60,963 nucleotides of DNA from Pseudomonas frederiksbergensis (lineage in GTDB: Bacteria; Pseudomonadota; Gammaproteobacteria; Pseudomonadales; Pseudomonadaceae), in contig NZ_MOBM01000007.1 in NCBI RefSeq assembly GCF_003732275.1, positions 1-60,963 of the forward strand. The letters run 5' to 3'. Made by a program: the position numbers and the translations under genes. Below, piece after piece: positions 38,066 through 47,965 of this stretch. A model generated the notes under the pieces. The model searched no databases and was not told where the DNA came from. It worked only from the letters and a program-made list of their open reading frames with translations. Within the stretch, counting starts at the first letter, position 1. The number at the start of each line of letters is the position of its first letter.

Positions 38066-40123
38066 TCAAGCTTTGTCCACAGCCTGCGTTTTAGCGTCCG
38101 GCAAGGTGAAACCGGACACCAAACGTCGCAGCTGGCTGGCCATTTTCGCCAGGTTGCCAATGCTCTCGGCGGTGGCAGTGGAGCCGGACGAGGTTTGCGT
38201 GGTGATCTGCTGGATCACGTTCATCGTCAGGGAAATCTGGCCGGCCGACGAAGTCTGTTGCTGCGCGGCGTTGGAAATACTCTGGATCAATGCCGCGAGG
38301 GTCTTCGATACACCTTCGATTTCTTCCAGCGCCACTCCGGCATCCTGCGCCAGACGCGCGCCGCGCACCACTTCGGTGGTGGTCTGCTCCATGGAAATCA
38401 CCGCTTCGTTGGTGTCGGTCTGAATCGCCCGCACCAGCGTTTCGATCTGTCGGGTCGCCGCGGACGAACGCTCGGCCAGACGCTGCACTTCGTCGGCCAC
38501 CACCGCAAAACCGCGTCCGGCGTCACCGGCCATGGACGCCTGAATCGCCGCGTTGAGGGCGAGGATGTTGGTCTGGTCGGCAATGTCATCGATCAAGCTG
38601 ACAATGTCGCCGATTTCCTGAGAAGACTCACCCAGCCGTTTGATGCGCTTGGCCGTGTCCTGAATCTGCTCGCGAATATTGTCCATGCCATGAATGGTGT
38701 TATGCACCACTTCGTTGCCCTTGTTGGCAATCTCCACCGAGCGTTCGGCCACCGCAGAGGATTCGGCAGCATTGGCCGAGACCTGATCGATGGACTGGGC
38801 CATGTCGTTGATGGCCGTGGAGGCTTCGGAAATCTGCTGCGCCTGATGCTCCGAGGCCTGGGCCAGGTGCATGGCGGTGGCCTGGGTTTCCTGCACGGCG
38901 GCGGCGACCTGGCCGGCGGTGAGGTTGATGGTCGCCACCAGATCGCGCAGTTGGTCGACGGAATAGTTGATCGAGTCAGCGATGGTCCCGGTGAAGTCTT
39001 CAGTCACCGAGGCGGTCACGGTCAGGTCGCCGTCGGCGAGGTCTTCGATTTCGTCCAGCAAACGCATGATCGCGTTCTGGTTGCGCTCGTTCTTCTCCGC
39101 GGTTTCCCGCAACTGACGGTTGGTTTCGCGCACCATCACCAGGCCGATGAGGATGATCGATGTCAATGCGAGCAAACCCAGCACGTAACCGCCGATGGTA
39201 TCGGTGTTGCGTCCACCGGCGAGGTTTTCGAAACGGCTGGCCAGGTGCGAGGCTTCATCGAGCAGGGTTTGCGACAGGGTAAAGATGTTGGTGGCCGATT
39301 CGCGGACCTTGAACAGCTGCGGCGAAGTTTCAAGGATTTCATCCACGGAACCCGACACGAACTCAAACAGTTCGGAAATTTCGGTCAACCGGGCGCGCGC
39401 ATCGCGGTCTTCGACCTGGCTGATTTTCAGCGCAGCATTGCCCTGAAGCATGCCGTTGAGCACCTGGCCGAAACGCGCTGCGTCGCGACCGAAAGCGTCG
39501 GCCGCCTGCTGCGAATTCTCATCGCCGGACAGTACGGTGTTCACCGCACCAAGAATCCGCTCGGCCAGCAGCGACTGACGCTGGGCCATCGCCACCTGCG
39601 TGGCCGGAGCGCCACGTTGCAGGAGGGTTTCGACGACCTTTTCATATTCGACCTGCAACTGCGGCACGGTTTCGGCCAGGGTCGCGGCGACTTGATGCAA
39701 GGACAACACGGTCTGTTCGCTGGAGAGGATGGCGTCGGTGTTTTTCAGCAGCCGCTCCCAATCCAGCTGCACGGCGCGCATTTCCGGGCGCACGGTGGAC
39801 GGTGCCGGCGGTAGGCCGGTGGCAGGATCGCCTTTCTTCAGATAGCCCCAACGCTGGGCGAAGTCGTTGCGTGCATCGCTGAGCAACTTGAACGCCGCGG
39901 CCTTGCCGGCGGCGGCTTCGGTGGCGTTCTTGGCAATGCGCTGGGACAGCACGCGCAGCTCACCGGCGTGGCCGATGTACTGTTTGTCGTAATTCGCCTG
40001 GGTGTTGAGGTACGCGAAGTTGGCGAACAGCAGCATGATGAAGACAATCAGCGCGATGAACAGCACGATGATCTTCGACCGACTGCGCGACCCTTCTGGA
40101 TTGCCTGTTTTAGCTTTTATCAT
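38066..40123 (-). CDS. pilJ: Type IV pilus methyl-accepting chemotaxis protein
   Basis: A 685-residue inner-membrane receptor. TM1 spans about 17-38 and TM2 about 311-331, with a roughly 270-residue periplasmic PilJ-type helical region between; a HAMP linker follows, then the signalling domain, whose hairpin tip lies near 518-550 ([20 protein letters not shown]). It signals pilus contact or retraction state to ChpA. The pilK methyltransferase that follows pilJ in P. aeruginosa is absent; chpA follows directly. A REP pair separates it from pilI. Confidence 0.95.
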   Translation of the reverse strand: MIKAKTGNPEGSRSRSKIIVLFIALIVFIMLLFANFAYLNTQANYDKQYIGHAGELRVLSQRIAKNATEAAAGKAAAFKLLSDARNDFAQRWGYLKKGDPATGLPPAPSTVRPEMRAVQLDWERLLKNTDAILSSEQTVLSLHQVAATLAETVPQLQVEYEKVVETLLQRGAPATQVAMAQRQSLLAERILGAVNTVLSGDENSQQAADAFGRDAARFGQVLNGMLQGNAALKISQVEDRDARARLTEISELFEFVSGSVDEILETSPQLFKVRESATNIFTLSQTLLDEASHLASRFENLAGGRNTDTIGGYVLGLLALTSIILIGLVMVRETNRQLRETAEKNERNQNAIMRLLDEIEDLADGDLTVTASVTEDFTGTIADSINYSVDQLRDLVATINLTAGQVAAAVQETQATAMHLAQASEHQAQQISEASTAINDMAQSIDQVSANAAESSAVAERSVEIANKGNEVVHNTIHGMDNIREQIQDTAKRIKRLGESSQEIGDIVSLIDDIADQTNILALNAAIQASMAGDAGRGFAVVADEVQRLAERSSAATRQIETLVRAIQTDTNEAVISMEQTTTEVVRGARLAQDAGVALEEIEGVSKTLAALIQSISNAAQQQTSSAGQISLTMNVIQQITTQTSSGSTATAESIGNLAKMASQLRRLVSGFTLPDAKTQAVDKA

Positions 40124-40171
40124 CGGTCCTCGCCTGTTAACCAACACCCTGTAAAGCTTGCCGAAGAACCT

Positions 40172-40258
40172 GTGGGAGCGAGCCTGCTCGCGATTCAGGC
40201 GCCGCAGTGCATCAGAAAAACCGCGTTATCGTTCAATCGCGAGCAGGCTCGCTCCCAC
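40172..40258. repeat. REP pair, family A, inside the pil operon
   Basis: Inverted family A pair in the 140-base gap between pilI and pilJ. It could act as an RNA-stability or attenuation element that sets the PilGHI to PilJ-ChpA ratio. Confidence 0.87.
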
Positions 40259-40263
40259 AGGGT

Positions 40264-40818
40264 TTACAGCGCTACGTTCATGAATCCTTGCGACTGCGCC
40301 AACGCAAACGGGCTGAACACCTGCCACTTCTGCTCACGCTGAAACCGGCCTTTGACGAACGCCGACATCGGCCCTTGCAAGTCATCGGCCGGCACCGGCT
40401 CCAGACTGTCCTGGGCAAAGTGCTGCAAGCCGAAGACCTCATCGACCATCAACCCTGCAAACACGTCTTTGTGCTCCACCACCAATATCCGCCGTTGCTT
40501 GCGCAAGGCAGGCAGTTCATGGCCGGGCTCATAACCATAAAAAAAGCCATGCAAATCCATGATCGGCAGCAGGCGCCCGCGCAGGTTAGCCACGCCCTTG
40601 ACCCAGGGTTTGACCCCCGGCAATTGTGTAACACGCGGTTCGTGCAGGACTTCGCTGACTTCGCCCATGGGTGCGACATACCAATGCTCGCCCAAGCGAA
40701 AACCGATGCCGCTCCAGCTGTCCTGTCGGGTCGGCTGGGACGGCAGGTCCGCCGCCAGCAGACGACAGCGCTGGTCAATCTGCAGCAGCAGTTCGAAAGC
40801 CGTCAGCGACTCGGTCAT
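40264..40818 (-). CDS. pilI: Type IV pilus CheW adaptor PilI
   Basis: A 184-residue CheW-domain protein linking PilJ to ChpA. GIGFRLGEHWYVAPMGEVSEV and KGVANLRGRLLPIMDLHGFF are the core strands of the family. It begins ten bases after pilH and is followed by a REP pair and pilJ. Length is close to the P. aeruginosa protein. Confidence 0.93.
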   Translation of the reverse strand: MTESLTAFELLLQIDQRCRLLAADLPSQPTRQDSWSGIGFRLGEHWYVAPMGEVSEVLHEPRVTQLPGVKPWVKGVANLRGRLLPIMDLHGFFYGYEPGHELPALRKQRRILVVEHKDVFAGLMVDEVFGLQHFAQDSLEPVPADDLQGPMSAFVKGRFQREQKWQVFSPFALAQSQGFMNVAL

Positions 40819-40828
40819 GACCGGACGA

Positions 40829-41194
40829 TCAACCGGCCAGCACGTTGTTCAGGGTTTTGATCAGGGTGTCTTCGTCGACCGGTTTGGTCAGGTAGTCCTT
40901 GGCGCCTTGGCGCGTGCCCCAGACTTTGTCGGTTTCCTGATCCTTGGTGGTGATGATGATCACCGGAATGTGCCCGGTTTCCGGGTCTTTGGTCAGCTGA
41001 CGGGTCGCCTGGAAACCATTGAGGCCGGGCATGACGATGTCCATCAGCACCGCGTCGGGTTTTTCCTGACGGGCCAGGGCCACGCCGTCGGCGCCGTTTT
41101 CGGCTTTCAACACCTCATGACCGTGCTTTTCGAGCATGCCGGTCAGTTTGTACATTTCAGTCGGCGAGTCATCGACGATCAGAATACGTGCCAT
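40829..41194 (-). CDS. pilH: Type IV pilus response regulator PilH
   Basis: A 121-residue single receiver domain. ILIVDDSPTEM gives the acidic pocket, VLMDIVMPGLNGF the phospho-acceptor Asp, and YLTKPVDE the conserved Lys. In P. aeruginosa PilH lowers ChpA output, acting as a phosphate sink and favouring retraction. ATG at 41194 starts the receiver; the longer frame is unsupported. Ten bases before pilI. Confidence 0.94.
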   Translation of the reverse strand: MARILIVDDSPTEMYKLTGMLEKHGHEVLKAENGADGVALARQEKPDAVLMDIVMPGLNGFQATRQLTKDPETGHIPVIIITTKDQETDKVWGTRQGAKDYLTKPVDEDTLIKTLNNVLAG

Positions 41195-41251
41195 GGTCTT
41201 CCCCATTCTTGTCGACACCGGGCCCCATGGCCGAGCGTCACTGTGCATGTC

Positions 41252-41656
41252 CTACTGCGGCGAAACGGCGGCGAAGCCCGGTACATGGGCCTGAATCGCG
41301 TTCAGCAGTTCTTCCTTGCTGAAAGGCTTGGTCAAAAACTGGTCGGAACCGACGATCCGGCCTTTGGCCTTGTCGAACAACCCGTCCTTGGACGACAGCA
41401 TAATCACTGGCGTGGACTTGAACGCACTGTTGTTCTTGATTAAAGCGCAGGTCTGATAACCATCCAGACGCGGCATCATGATGTCGACAAAGATGATGCC
41501 GGGGTGATTGTCGGCAATCTTGGCCAGGGCATCGAAACCATCGATTGCGGTGATGACTTCACAGCCCACGTTTTTCAACAGCGTTTCGGCGGTGCGACGA
41601 ATCGTTTTCGAATCATCGATCACCATGACCTTCAAGGCGCTGGAATGCTGTTCCAT
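41252..41656 (-). CDS. pilG: Type IV pilus response regulator PilG
   Basis: A 134-residue single receiver: VMVIDDSKTIRRTAETLL, then IIFVDIMMPRLDGYQ with the phospho-acceptor Asp, and FLTKPFSKEELL. PilG is phosphorylated by ChpA and promotes pilus extension and cAMP production in P. aeruginosa. First gene of pilGHIJ-chpAC, divergent from gshB across a 233-base gap that should contain both promoters. Confidence 0.94.
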   Translation of the reverse strand: MEQHSSALKVMVIDDSKTIRRTAETLLKNVGCEVITAIDGFDALAKIADNHPGIIFVDIMMPRLDGYQTCALIKNNSAFKSTPVIMLSSKDGLFDKAKGRIVGSDQFLTKPFSKEELLNAIQAHVPGFAAVSPQ

Positions 41657-41889
41657 AGTGGCTCTACCGTCGCCTTTGTGAATCAAATTGTCCGTTTGCC
41701 GCTCATCGGCGACTCGAAACCCTTGATACTCAAGGGCTAGCCCGACATGGCAGTCTTTTTAGCACAGTCTCCCCATCCAATCTATCGGGCGACCCTGGCG
41801 GTGGTTTTTCCTTGACCGGGAACACACTCAGCGCCACTCTGACGCCACTTTTTCACAACACTTTCCACCCCAATTTCGAGGAAAACCCC

Positions 41890-42843
41890 ATGAGCGTTCG
41901 CGTCGGGATTGTCATGGATCCTATCGCCAGCATCTCCTATAAAAAGGATAGCTCGCTGGCCATGCTGCTGGCCGCGCAAAAGCGTGGCTGGGAACTGTTC
42001 TATATGGAACAGCGCGATTTGTATCAGGCCGAAGGCGAGGCACGCGGGCGGATGCGTCCGCTGAAGGTGTTCGCCAACCCGGAAAAATGGTTTGAGCTGG
42101 GCGCCGAAAGCGACGCGCTGCTGAGCGACCTGGACGTGATCCTGATGCGCAAGGATCCGCCCTTTGACATGGAATTCGTCTATTCCACGTATTTGCTGGA
42201 ACAAGCGGAAAATGCCGGCGTACTGGTGGTCAACAAGCCGCAAAGCCTGCGTGACTGCAACGAAAAGCTGTTCGCCACGCTGTTCCCGCAATGCACGCCG
42301 CCGACCATCGTCAGCCGTCGCCCGGACGTGTTGCGTGAATTCGCCGACCATCACGGTGACGTGATCCTCAAGCCGCTGGATGGCATGGGCGGTTCGTCGA
42401 TCTTCCGTCACACCGCTGGCCACCCGAACCTGTCAGTGATCCTCGAAACCCTGACCTTGCATGGCCGTCAGCAGATCATGATCCAGGGTTACCTGCCGGC
42501 GATCGTCGACGGCGACAAGCGCATCCTGATGATCGACGGCGAGCCGGTGGATTACTGCCTGGCACGGATTCCCGCACTCGGTGAAACCCGTGGCAACCTC
42601 GCCGCCGGTGGCCGTGGCGAAGCCCGACCGCTGACCGAGAAAGATCGCTGGATCGCCGCGCAAGTCGGCCCGACCCTGCGTGAGAAGGGCCTGCTGTTCG
42701 TCGGTCTCGACGTGATCGGTGAGCACCTGACCGAAATCAACGTCACCAGCCCGACCTGCATTCGCGAGATCGATAACGCGTTCGGCACCGACATTGGTGG
42801 CCTGCTGATGGATGCCATCGATCAGAAGCTCAAGACTCGTTGA
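41890..42843 (+). CDS. gshB: Glutathione synthetase
   Basis: A 317-residue ATP-grasp enzyme that joins glycine to gamma-glutamylcysteine. VGIVMDPIASISYKKDSSLA at the N-terminus, GDVILKPLDGMGGSSIFR (ATP-grasp Lys and Gly loop) and LTEINVTSPTCIREID near the C-terminus are diagnostic. ATG at 41890 starts the homology; the open frame to 41812 does not. Divergent from pilG and followed by a tonB gene. Confidence 0.96.
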   Translation: MSVRVGIVMDPIASISYKKDSSLAMLLAAQKRGWELFYMEQRDLYQAEGEARGRMRPLKVFANPEKWFELGAESDALLSDLDVILMRKDPPFDMEFVYSTYLLEQAENAGVLVVNKPQSLRDCNEKLFATLFPQCTPPTIVSRRPDVLREFADHHGDVILKPLDGMGGSSIFRHTAGHPNLSVILETLTLHGRQQIMIQGYLPAIVDGDKRILMIDGEPVDYCLARIPALGETRGNLAAGGRGEARPLTEKDRWIAAQVGPTLREKGLLFVGLDVIGEHLTEINVTSPTCIREIDNAFGTDIGGLLMDAIDQKLKTR

Positions 42844-42920
42844 TCGAGAACAGCCAAGAAACTTCCAACATTGCGTTATCATCCCCGGCTTGTAAAAAAC
42901 GCGATGTTGGTTTTCTTGTT

Positions 42921-43820
42921 ATGACACTCCCGTCCGATCTGCCCCCTGAACTCGCCCACCGTGGCGTGCGTCCGGCTGATCGCCTCGGTTTCACGCTGTT
43001 TCTCGCGGCGCTGATTCACCTGGCCTTGCTGTTGGGCGTCGGGTTCTCCATGGTCGAACCCCAGCAAATCAGCAAAACCCTGGAAATCACCCTCGCCACT
43101 TTCAAAAGCGAAAAGAAGCCTGAGAAAGCTGACTTTCTCGCCCAGGAAAATCAGGAAGGCAGCGGCACCCTGGAGAAAAAGGCGATTCCCAAGACCACCG
43201 AGGTCGCGCCATTCCAGGACAACAAGGTACAGAAAGTCACCCCACCGCCGGCGGCCCAGCCTCAAGTGCAGGAAGCCGCGCCCAAGGCGTCTGTGACCAC
43301 CGTCGCGCCGAAGCCGAAAAAAGCAGCAACCAAGACTGAAGAACCCAAGCCCCTGACCAAACCCCAAGTGGCGGCACCGACGTTCGACAGCTCACAGTTG
43401 TCCAGCGACATCGCCAGCCTGGAAGCGGAACTGGCCAACGAACAACAGCTGTACGCCAAGCGCCCGCGCATTCACCGCTTGAGCGCTGCGTCGACCATGC
43501 GCGACAAAGGCGCCTGGTACAAAGATGAATGGCGCAAGAAGGTCGAGCGCATCGGCAACCTCAACTACCCCGACGAAGCCCGGCGCAAACAGATTTACGG
43601 TAATTTGCGATTGATGGTCTCGATCAACCGCGACGGCTCGCTGTATGAAGTGCTGGTGCTGGAATCGTCCGGCCAGCCGCTGCTGGACCAGGCGGCGCAG
43701 CGCATCGTAAGGCTTGCGGCGCCGTTTGCACCGTTTACCGGGGATCTGTCGGACATCGACCGTCTGGAAATCATCCGCACCTGGAAGTTTGCGCGCGGGG
43801 ACCGGTTGTTCAGTAATTAA
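42921..43820 (+). CDS. tonB3: TonB-family energy transducer (TonB3-like)
   Basis: A 299-residue protein with one N-terminal membrane segment (about 20-40, FTLFLAALIHLALLLGVGFS), a Lys/Pro/Ala-rich periplasmic spacer (about 55-165) and a C-terminal TonB domain (about 205-299, ending IIRTWKFARGDRLF). No exbB or exbD is adjacent. By its place between gshB and algH it matches P. aeruginosa tonB3, which affects twitching motility and pilus assembly, so its position near the pil genes may be functional. Start ATG 42921 is chosen by homology. Confidence 0.88.
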   Translation: MTLPSDLPPELAHRGVRPADRLGFTLFLAALIHLALLLGVGFSMVEPQQISKTLEITLATFKSEKKPEKADFLAQENQEGSGTLEKKAIPKTTEVAPFQDNKVQKVTPPPAAQPQVQEAAPKASVTTVAPKPKKAATKTEEPKPLTKPQVAAPTFDSSQLSSDIASLEAELANEQQLYAKRPRIHRLSAASTMRDKGAWYKDEWRKKVERIGNLNYPDEARRKQIYGNLRLMVSINRDGSLYEVLVLESSGQPLLDQAAQRIVRLAAPFAPFTGDLSDIDRLEIIRTWKFARGDRLFSN

Positions 43821-43824
43821 CCGG

Positions 43825-43908
43825 AAGATCAAAAGATCGCAGCCTTCGGCAGCTCCTACAGATGTACACATTCCAATGTAGGAGCTGCCGAAGGCTGCGA
43901 TCTTTTGA
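43825..43908. repeat. REP pair, family C
   Basis: Near-perfect inverted family C pair between the tonB3-like gene and algH. Confidence 0.88.
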
Positions 43909-43955
43909 CTTGCTTCGGCTTGTCAGTTCGCCCCTCCAACGCCACACTAGCGCTC

Positions 43956-44528
43956 ATGAAGAACGTCAGCCCCAGCTACCTCAAGCATCACTTCCTGATC
44001 GCCATGCCTCACATGGCCGACCCGAACTTTGCGCACACCTTGACCTACATCGTCGAGCACACGGCCAATGGTGCCATGGGGCTGGTGGTCAACCGCCCGC
44101 AGGACCTGAACCTGGCCGATATCCTCGAGCAATTGCGCCCCGATATCGAACCGCCGTTGCTCTGCCAGCATGTGCCGATCTTTATGGGTGGCCCGGTGCA
44201 AACCGATCGCGGTTTTGTCCTGCACCCATCGGGTAAATCTTTTCAGGCGACCGTTGATCTGGAAGGCGAGTTGTCCCTGTCGACCTCCCAGGACGTGCTG
44301 TTCGCCATCGCCGACGGCGTCGGCCCCGCGAAAAGTCTGATCACCCTCGGCTACGCCGGTTGGGAAGCCGGGCAATTGGAAGCCGAACTGGCCGACAACG
44401 CCTGGCTGACCTGCCCGTTCGATGCCGACATCCTGTTCAACACCAGCAGCGAATTACGTCTTGAAGCGGCGGCCAAACACCTGGGCGTTAATCTCAGCCT
44501 GCTCACCAGCCAGGCGGGGCACGCCTGA
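43956..44528 (+). CDS. algH: YqgE/AlgH family protein
   Basis: A 190-residue cytoplasmic protein of the UPF0301 family. LKHHFLIAMPHMADPNFAHT and the run HTANGAMGLVVNRP are its hallmarks. In P. aeruginosa it has been linked to alginate and virulence gene regulation, but the molecular role is unknown. Its stop overlaps the ruvX ATG (TGATG), and it lies in a conserved algH-ruvX-pyrR-pyrB-pyrC' run. Confidence 0.93.
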   Translation: MKNVSPSYLKHHFLIAMPHMADPNFAHTLTYIVEHTANGAMGLVVNRPQDLNLADILEQLRPDIEPPLLCQHVPIFMGGPVQTDRGFVLHPSGKSFQATVDLEGELSLSTSQDVLFAIADGVGPAKSLITLGYAGWEAGQLEAELADNAWLTCPFDADILFNTSSELRLEAAAKHLGVNLSLLTSQAGHA

Positions 44529-44965
44529 TGGCCCTGCGGTTGATTTTGGGTTTCGACTACGGCACCAAACAGATCGGCGTTGCGGTCGGCCAGGTGATTA
44601 CCGGCCAGGCCCGCGAGCTATGCACCTTGAAGGCGCAAAACGGCATTCCTGACTGGAATCAGGTCGAAGCCCTGATTAAAGAGTGGAAACCCGACGCCGT
44701 AGTGGTCGGTCTGCCGCTGAACATGGATGGCACGCCGAGCGACATGTGCCTGCGGGCCGAGAAGTTCGCCCGACGCCTGAACGGCCGCTACAACCTGCCC
44801 TTCTATACGCATGACGAGCGCCTGACCACCTTCGAGGCCAAGGGCGAACGCCTGGTCCGTGGCGGCCAGAAAGGCAGCTACCGCGACAACCCGGTCGATG
44901 CCATCGCCGCCGCGCTGCTGCTGCAAGGCTGGCTCGACGAAAACACCGCACTGTTCGAATCCTGA
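44528..44965 (+). CDS. ruvX: Holliday junction resolvase-like protein RuvX (YqgF)
   Basis: A 145-residue RNase H-fold nuclease. LGFDYGTKQIGVAVGQ holds the first catalytic Asp, VVGLPLNMDGTPSDM is the family loop, DERLTT holds the Glu/Asp, and DAIAAALLLQ holds the last Asp. In other bacteria it works in pre-16S rRNA 5' end processing and perhaps junction resolution. Translationally coupled to algH. Confidence 0.94.
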   Translation: MALRLILGFDYGTKQIGVAVGQVITGQARELCTLKAQNGIPDWNQVEALIKEWKPDAVVVGLPLNMDGTPSDMCLRAEKFARRLNGRYNLPFYTHDERLTTFEAKGERLVRGGQKGSYRDNPVDAIAAALLLQGWLDENTALFES

Positions 44966-45012
44966 CCGCACCTAATTCTGAAGAGCCGCTGCGGCGTCTC
45001 CCTTAGCGACAA

Positions 45013-45046
45013 CCCGAGCCACCCCTCAAGCAGCATTCGGCTCGGG
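45013..45046 (+). promoter_or_regulatory. Leader hairpin before pyrR
   Basis: CCCGAGCC (45013-45020) pairs perfectly with GGCTCGGG (45039-45046), eight bases before the AAGGAG ribosome site of pyrR. There is no T-run, so it is not a terminator; it could affect pyrR translation. Confidence 0.45.
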
Positions 45047-45064
45047 ACAAAGAAGGAGCAAACC

Positions 45065-45568
45065 ATGAGCCTGCCCAATCCCGCCGAACTGATCAGCCAG
45101 ATGGCGATCCGTCTCAAGGCTTATCTGGAAAACCGTGGCATCAGCGAACCGCGTTACATCGGCATTCGGACCGGTGGCGTCTGGGTCGCGCAGGCATTGC
45201 TCGATGAACTGGGCAGTGATTCGCCCCTGGGCACCCTGGATGTTTCGTTCTACCGCGACGATTTCAGCCAGAACGGCCTGCACCCACAAGTACGCCCATC
45301 GGCGCTGCCGTTCGAGATCGAAGGCCAGCACCTGGTGCTGATCGATGACGTGCTGATGAGCGGTCGGACCATCCGCGCCGCGATGAACGAACTCTTCGAC
45401 TACGGTCGTCCGGCCAGCGTGACGCTGGTATGCCTGCTGGACCTGGACGCCGGTGAATTGCCGATCCGCCCGAACGTGGTTGGCGCGACCCTGTCGCTGG
45501 CGGCCCACGAACGAGTGAAACTGTCCGGCCCGGAACTCAAGCTCGAACTTCAAGACCTCGCCCTTTAA
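45065..45568 (+). CDS. pyrR: Bifunctional pyrimidine operon regulator/uracil phosphoribosyltransferase
   Basis: A 167-residue type I phosphoribosyltransferase. [13 protein letters not shown] and the PRPP loop [18 protein letters not shown] are clear. PyrR homologues regulate pyr genes and may have uracil phosphoribosyltransferase activity. AAGGAG precedes the ATG. It is followed after 27 bases by pyrB, in the usual Pseudomonas order pyrR-pyrB-pyrC'. Confidence 0.94.
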   Translation: MSLPNPAELISQMAIRLKAYLENRGISEPRYIGIRTGGVWVAQALLDELGSDSPLGTLDVSFYRDDFSQNGLHPQVRPSALPFEIEGQHLVLIDDVLMSGRTIRAAMNELFDYGRPASVTLVCLLDLDAGELPIRPNVVGATLSLAAHERVKLSGPELKLELQDLAL

Positions 45569-45595
45569 TTCGCCCTATTGAGAGTCCCCCTCGCG

Positions 45596-46600
45596 ATGAC
45601 GCCTCTAGAAACCAAGCGCCCGCTGCAGCTCAATGATCAGGGCCAGCTGCGCCACTTCCTCTCGCTCGACGGTTTGCGCCGCGAGTTGCTGACGGAAATC
45701 CTCGACACCGCCGACTCGTTCCTCGAAGTGGGCGCCCGGGCGGTGAAGAAAGTCCCGTTGCTGCGCGGCAAGACCGTGTGCAACGTGTTCTTCGAGAACT
45801 CCACCCGCACCCGCACCACCTTTGAACTGGCGGCCCAGCGGCTGTCGGCCGACGTGATCACCCTGAACGTGTCGACGTCGTCGGCGAGCAAGGGCGAAAC
45901 CCTGCTCGACACCCTGCGCAACCTGGAAGCCATGGCCGCCGACATGTTCGTCGTGCGTCACGGTGATTCCGGCGCGGCGCACTTCATCGCCGAGCATGTC
46001 TGCCCGCAAGTGGCGATCATCAACGGCGGCGACGGCCGTCACGCCCACCCGACCCAGGGCATGCTCGACATGCTCACGATTCGTCGGCACAAGGGCGGCT
46101 TCGAAAACCTTTCGGTGGCCATCGTCGGCGACATCCTGCACTCGCGGGTAGCGCGCTCGAACATGCTGGCCCTGAAAACCCTCGGCTGCCCGGACATCCG
46201 CGTGATCGCGCCGAAAACCCTGCTGCCGATCGGCATCGAGCAGTACGGCGTGAAGGTCTACACCAACATGACCGAAGGCCTGAAAGACGTCGACGTGGTG
46301 ATCATGCTGCGCCTGCAGCGTGAACGCATGACTGGCGGCCTGCTGCCGAGCGAAGGCGAGTTCTACCGCCTGTTCGGCCTGACCACCGCGCGCCTGGCCG
46401 GGGCCAAACCGGATTGCATCGTCATGCACCCGGGGCCGATCAACCGTGGGGTGGAAATTGAGTCGGCGGTGGCCGACGGTCCGCACTCGGTGATCCTCAA
46501 TCAGGTGACCTACGGCATTGCGATTCGTATGGCTGTGCTGTCCATGGCCATGAGCGGGCAAACTGCCCAGCGCCAATTCGAGCAGGAGAACGCCCAGTGA
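45596..46600 (+). CDS. pyrB: Aspartate carbamoyltransferase catalytic subunit
   Basis: A 334-residue enzyme that forms carbamoyl-aspartate in pyrimidine synthesis. [18 protein letters not shown] is the carbamoyl-phosphate loop, HPTQGMLDM the second substrate site and [12 protein letters not shown] the domain-2 signature. The N-terminal extension ([18 protein letters not shown]) is the Pseudomonas form that assembles with PyrC'. ATG at 45596 gives the family length. It overlaps pyrC' by four bases. Confidence 0.96.
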   Translation: MTPLETKRPLQLNDQGQLRHFLSLDGLRRELLTEILDTADSFLEVGARAVKKVPLLRGKTVCNVFFENSTRTRTTFELAAQRLSADVITLNVSTSSASKGETLLDTLRNLEAMAADMFVVRHGDSGAAHFIAEHVCPQVAIINGGDGRHAHPTQGMLDMLTIRRHKGGFENLSVAIVGDILHSRVARSNMLALKTLGCPDIRVIAPKTLLPIGIEQYGVKVYTNMTEGLKDVDVVIMLRLQRERMTGGLLPSEGEFYRLFGLTTARLAGAKPDCIVMHPGPINRGVEIESAVADGPHSVILNQVTYGIAIRMAVLSMAMSGQTAQRQFEQENAQ

Positions 46601-47868
46601 AGCTCAGCATTCTCGGCGCACGCGTTATCGATCCGGCCAGCGGCCTGGATCAAGTGACTGATATCCACGTTGAAGCCTGCAAGATCGTCGCCCTCGGCGC
46701 CGCTCCAGCGGGTTTCGTTGCAGTAGACACCATCGACGCCAAGGGCCTGGTGGCGGCTCCGGGCCTGGTTGACCTGAACGTTGCCCTGCGGGAGCCGGGT
46801 TACAGCCGCAAAGGCTCGATCGCCAGCGAAACCCGCGCCGCCGCGGCCGGTGGCGTGACCAGCCTGTGCTGCCCGCCGAAAACCAAACCGGTGCTGGACA
46901 CCTCGGCCGTGGCCGAACTGATCCTCGACCGCGCTCGCGAGGCGGGCAACACCAAAGTCTTCCCCATCGGCGCCCTGAGCAAAGGCCTGGATGGCGAACA
47001 GCTGGCCGAACTGGTCGCCTTGCGCGATGCCGGCTGCGTGGCCTTCGGCAACGGTCTGGAGAGTTTCCGCAACACCCGCACCCTGTGCCGGGCGCTGGAA
47101 TATGCGGCGACGTTCGACCTGACGGTGATTTTCAATTCGCAGGACCATGATCTGGCCGAAGGTGGCTTGGCTCACGAAGGCCCGACTGCGAGTTTCCTTG
47201 GTTTGCCAGGCATTCCGGAAACCGCCGAAACCGTGGCCCTGGCCCGGGATCTGCTGCTGGTCGAGCAAAGCGGCGTGCGTGCGCACTTCAGCCAGCTCAC
47301 CAGCGCCCGCGGTGTGGCGCTGATCGCCCAAGCCCAGGCCCGTGGCCTGAAGGTCACGGCGGACGTGGCGTTGTATCAACTGATCCTCACCGACGAAGCG
47401 CTGATCGACTTCAGCAGCCTCTATCACGTCCAGCCGCCGCTGCGCACCCGTGCGGATCGCGACGGCCTGCGAGCAGCGGTGAAGTCGGGGGTGGTGTCAG
47501 CCATCTCCAGCCATCACCAGCCCCATGAACGCGATGCCAAACTGGCGCCGTTCGGTGCCACCGAACCGGGCATCAGCAGTGTTGAACTGCTGCTGCCGCT
47601 GGCGATGACCTTGGTGGAAGACGGTTTGCTCGACTTGCCGACGCTGCTCGCACGCTTGGGCGCTGGTCCTGCCGAAGCGTTGCGTTTACCAGCAGGAAAA
47701 TTGGCGGTAGGCGGCCCAGCGGATATCGTGCTATTCGATCCGGCAGCTTCGACCGTGGCCGGTGAGACCTGGCTATCTAAAGGCGAAAACTGCCCGTTCA
47801 TTGGTCACAGCTTGCCGGGTGTGGTGCGTTACACGTTGGTGGATGGACGGATCAGTCACCAGGCTTAA
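46597..47868 (+). CDS. pyrC': Dihydroorotase-like protein PyrC' (non-catalytic ATCase partner)
   Basis: A 423-residue amidohydrolase-fold protein. The metal site is broken: where active dihydroorotases have DxHxHxREPG, this one reads [10 protein letters not shown] (59-68), so both histidines are replaced. In P. putida and P. aeruginosa such PyrC' proteins have no activity but are needed to assemble the dodecameric aspartate transcarbamoylase; the true enzyme is encoded elsewhere. GTG start overlaps the pyrB stop (GTGA), which fits equal amounts of both subunits. Confidence 0.93.
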   Translation: MKLSILGARVIDPASGLDQVTDIHVEACKIVALGAAPAGFVAVDTIDAKGLVAAPGLVDLNVALREPGYSRKGSIASETRAAAAGGVTSLCCPPKTKPVLDTSAVAELILDRAREAGNTKVFPIGALSKGLDGEQLAELVALRDAGCVAFGNGLESFRNTRTLCRALEYAATFDLTVIFNSQDHDLAEGGLAHEGPTASFLGLPGIPETAETVALARDLLLVEQSGVRAHFSQLTSARGVALIAQAQARGLKVTADVALYQLILTDEALIDFSSLYHVQPPLRTRADRDGLRAAVKSGVVSAISSHHQPHERDAKLAPFGATEPGISSVELLLPLAMTLVEDGLLDLPTLLARLGAGPAEALRLPAGKLAVGGPADIVLFDPAASTVAGETWLSKGENCPFIGHSLPGVVRYTLVDGRISHQA

Positions 47869-47872
47869 GACC

Positions 47873-47963
47873 TGTGGCGAGGGAGCTTGCTCCCGCCGGG
47901 CTGCGCAGCAGACCTGTTTTGGGGTCGCTTCGCGACCCAGCGGGAGCAAGCTCCCTCGCCACA
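47873..47963. repeat. REP pair, family B
   Basis: Inverted family B pair (GGCGAGGGAGCTTGCTCCCG and complement) between the convergent pyrC' and TM2 genes. Confidence 0.88.
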
Positions 47964-47965
47964 AC

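Noticed and set aside
38195..39814. 539-residue open frame antisense to pilJ
   Set aside because: His/Gly-rich shadow of the coiled-coil coding sequence, without a ribosome site or known domain.
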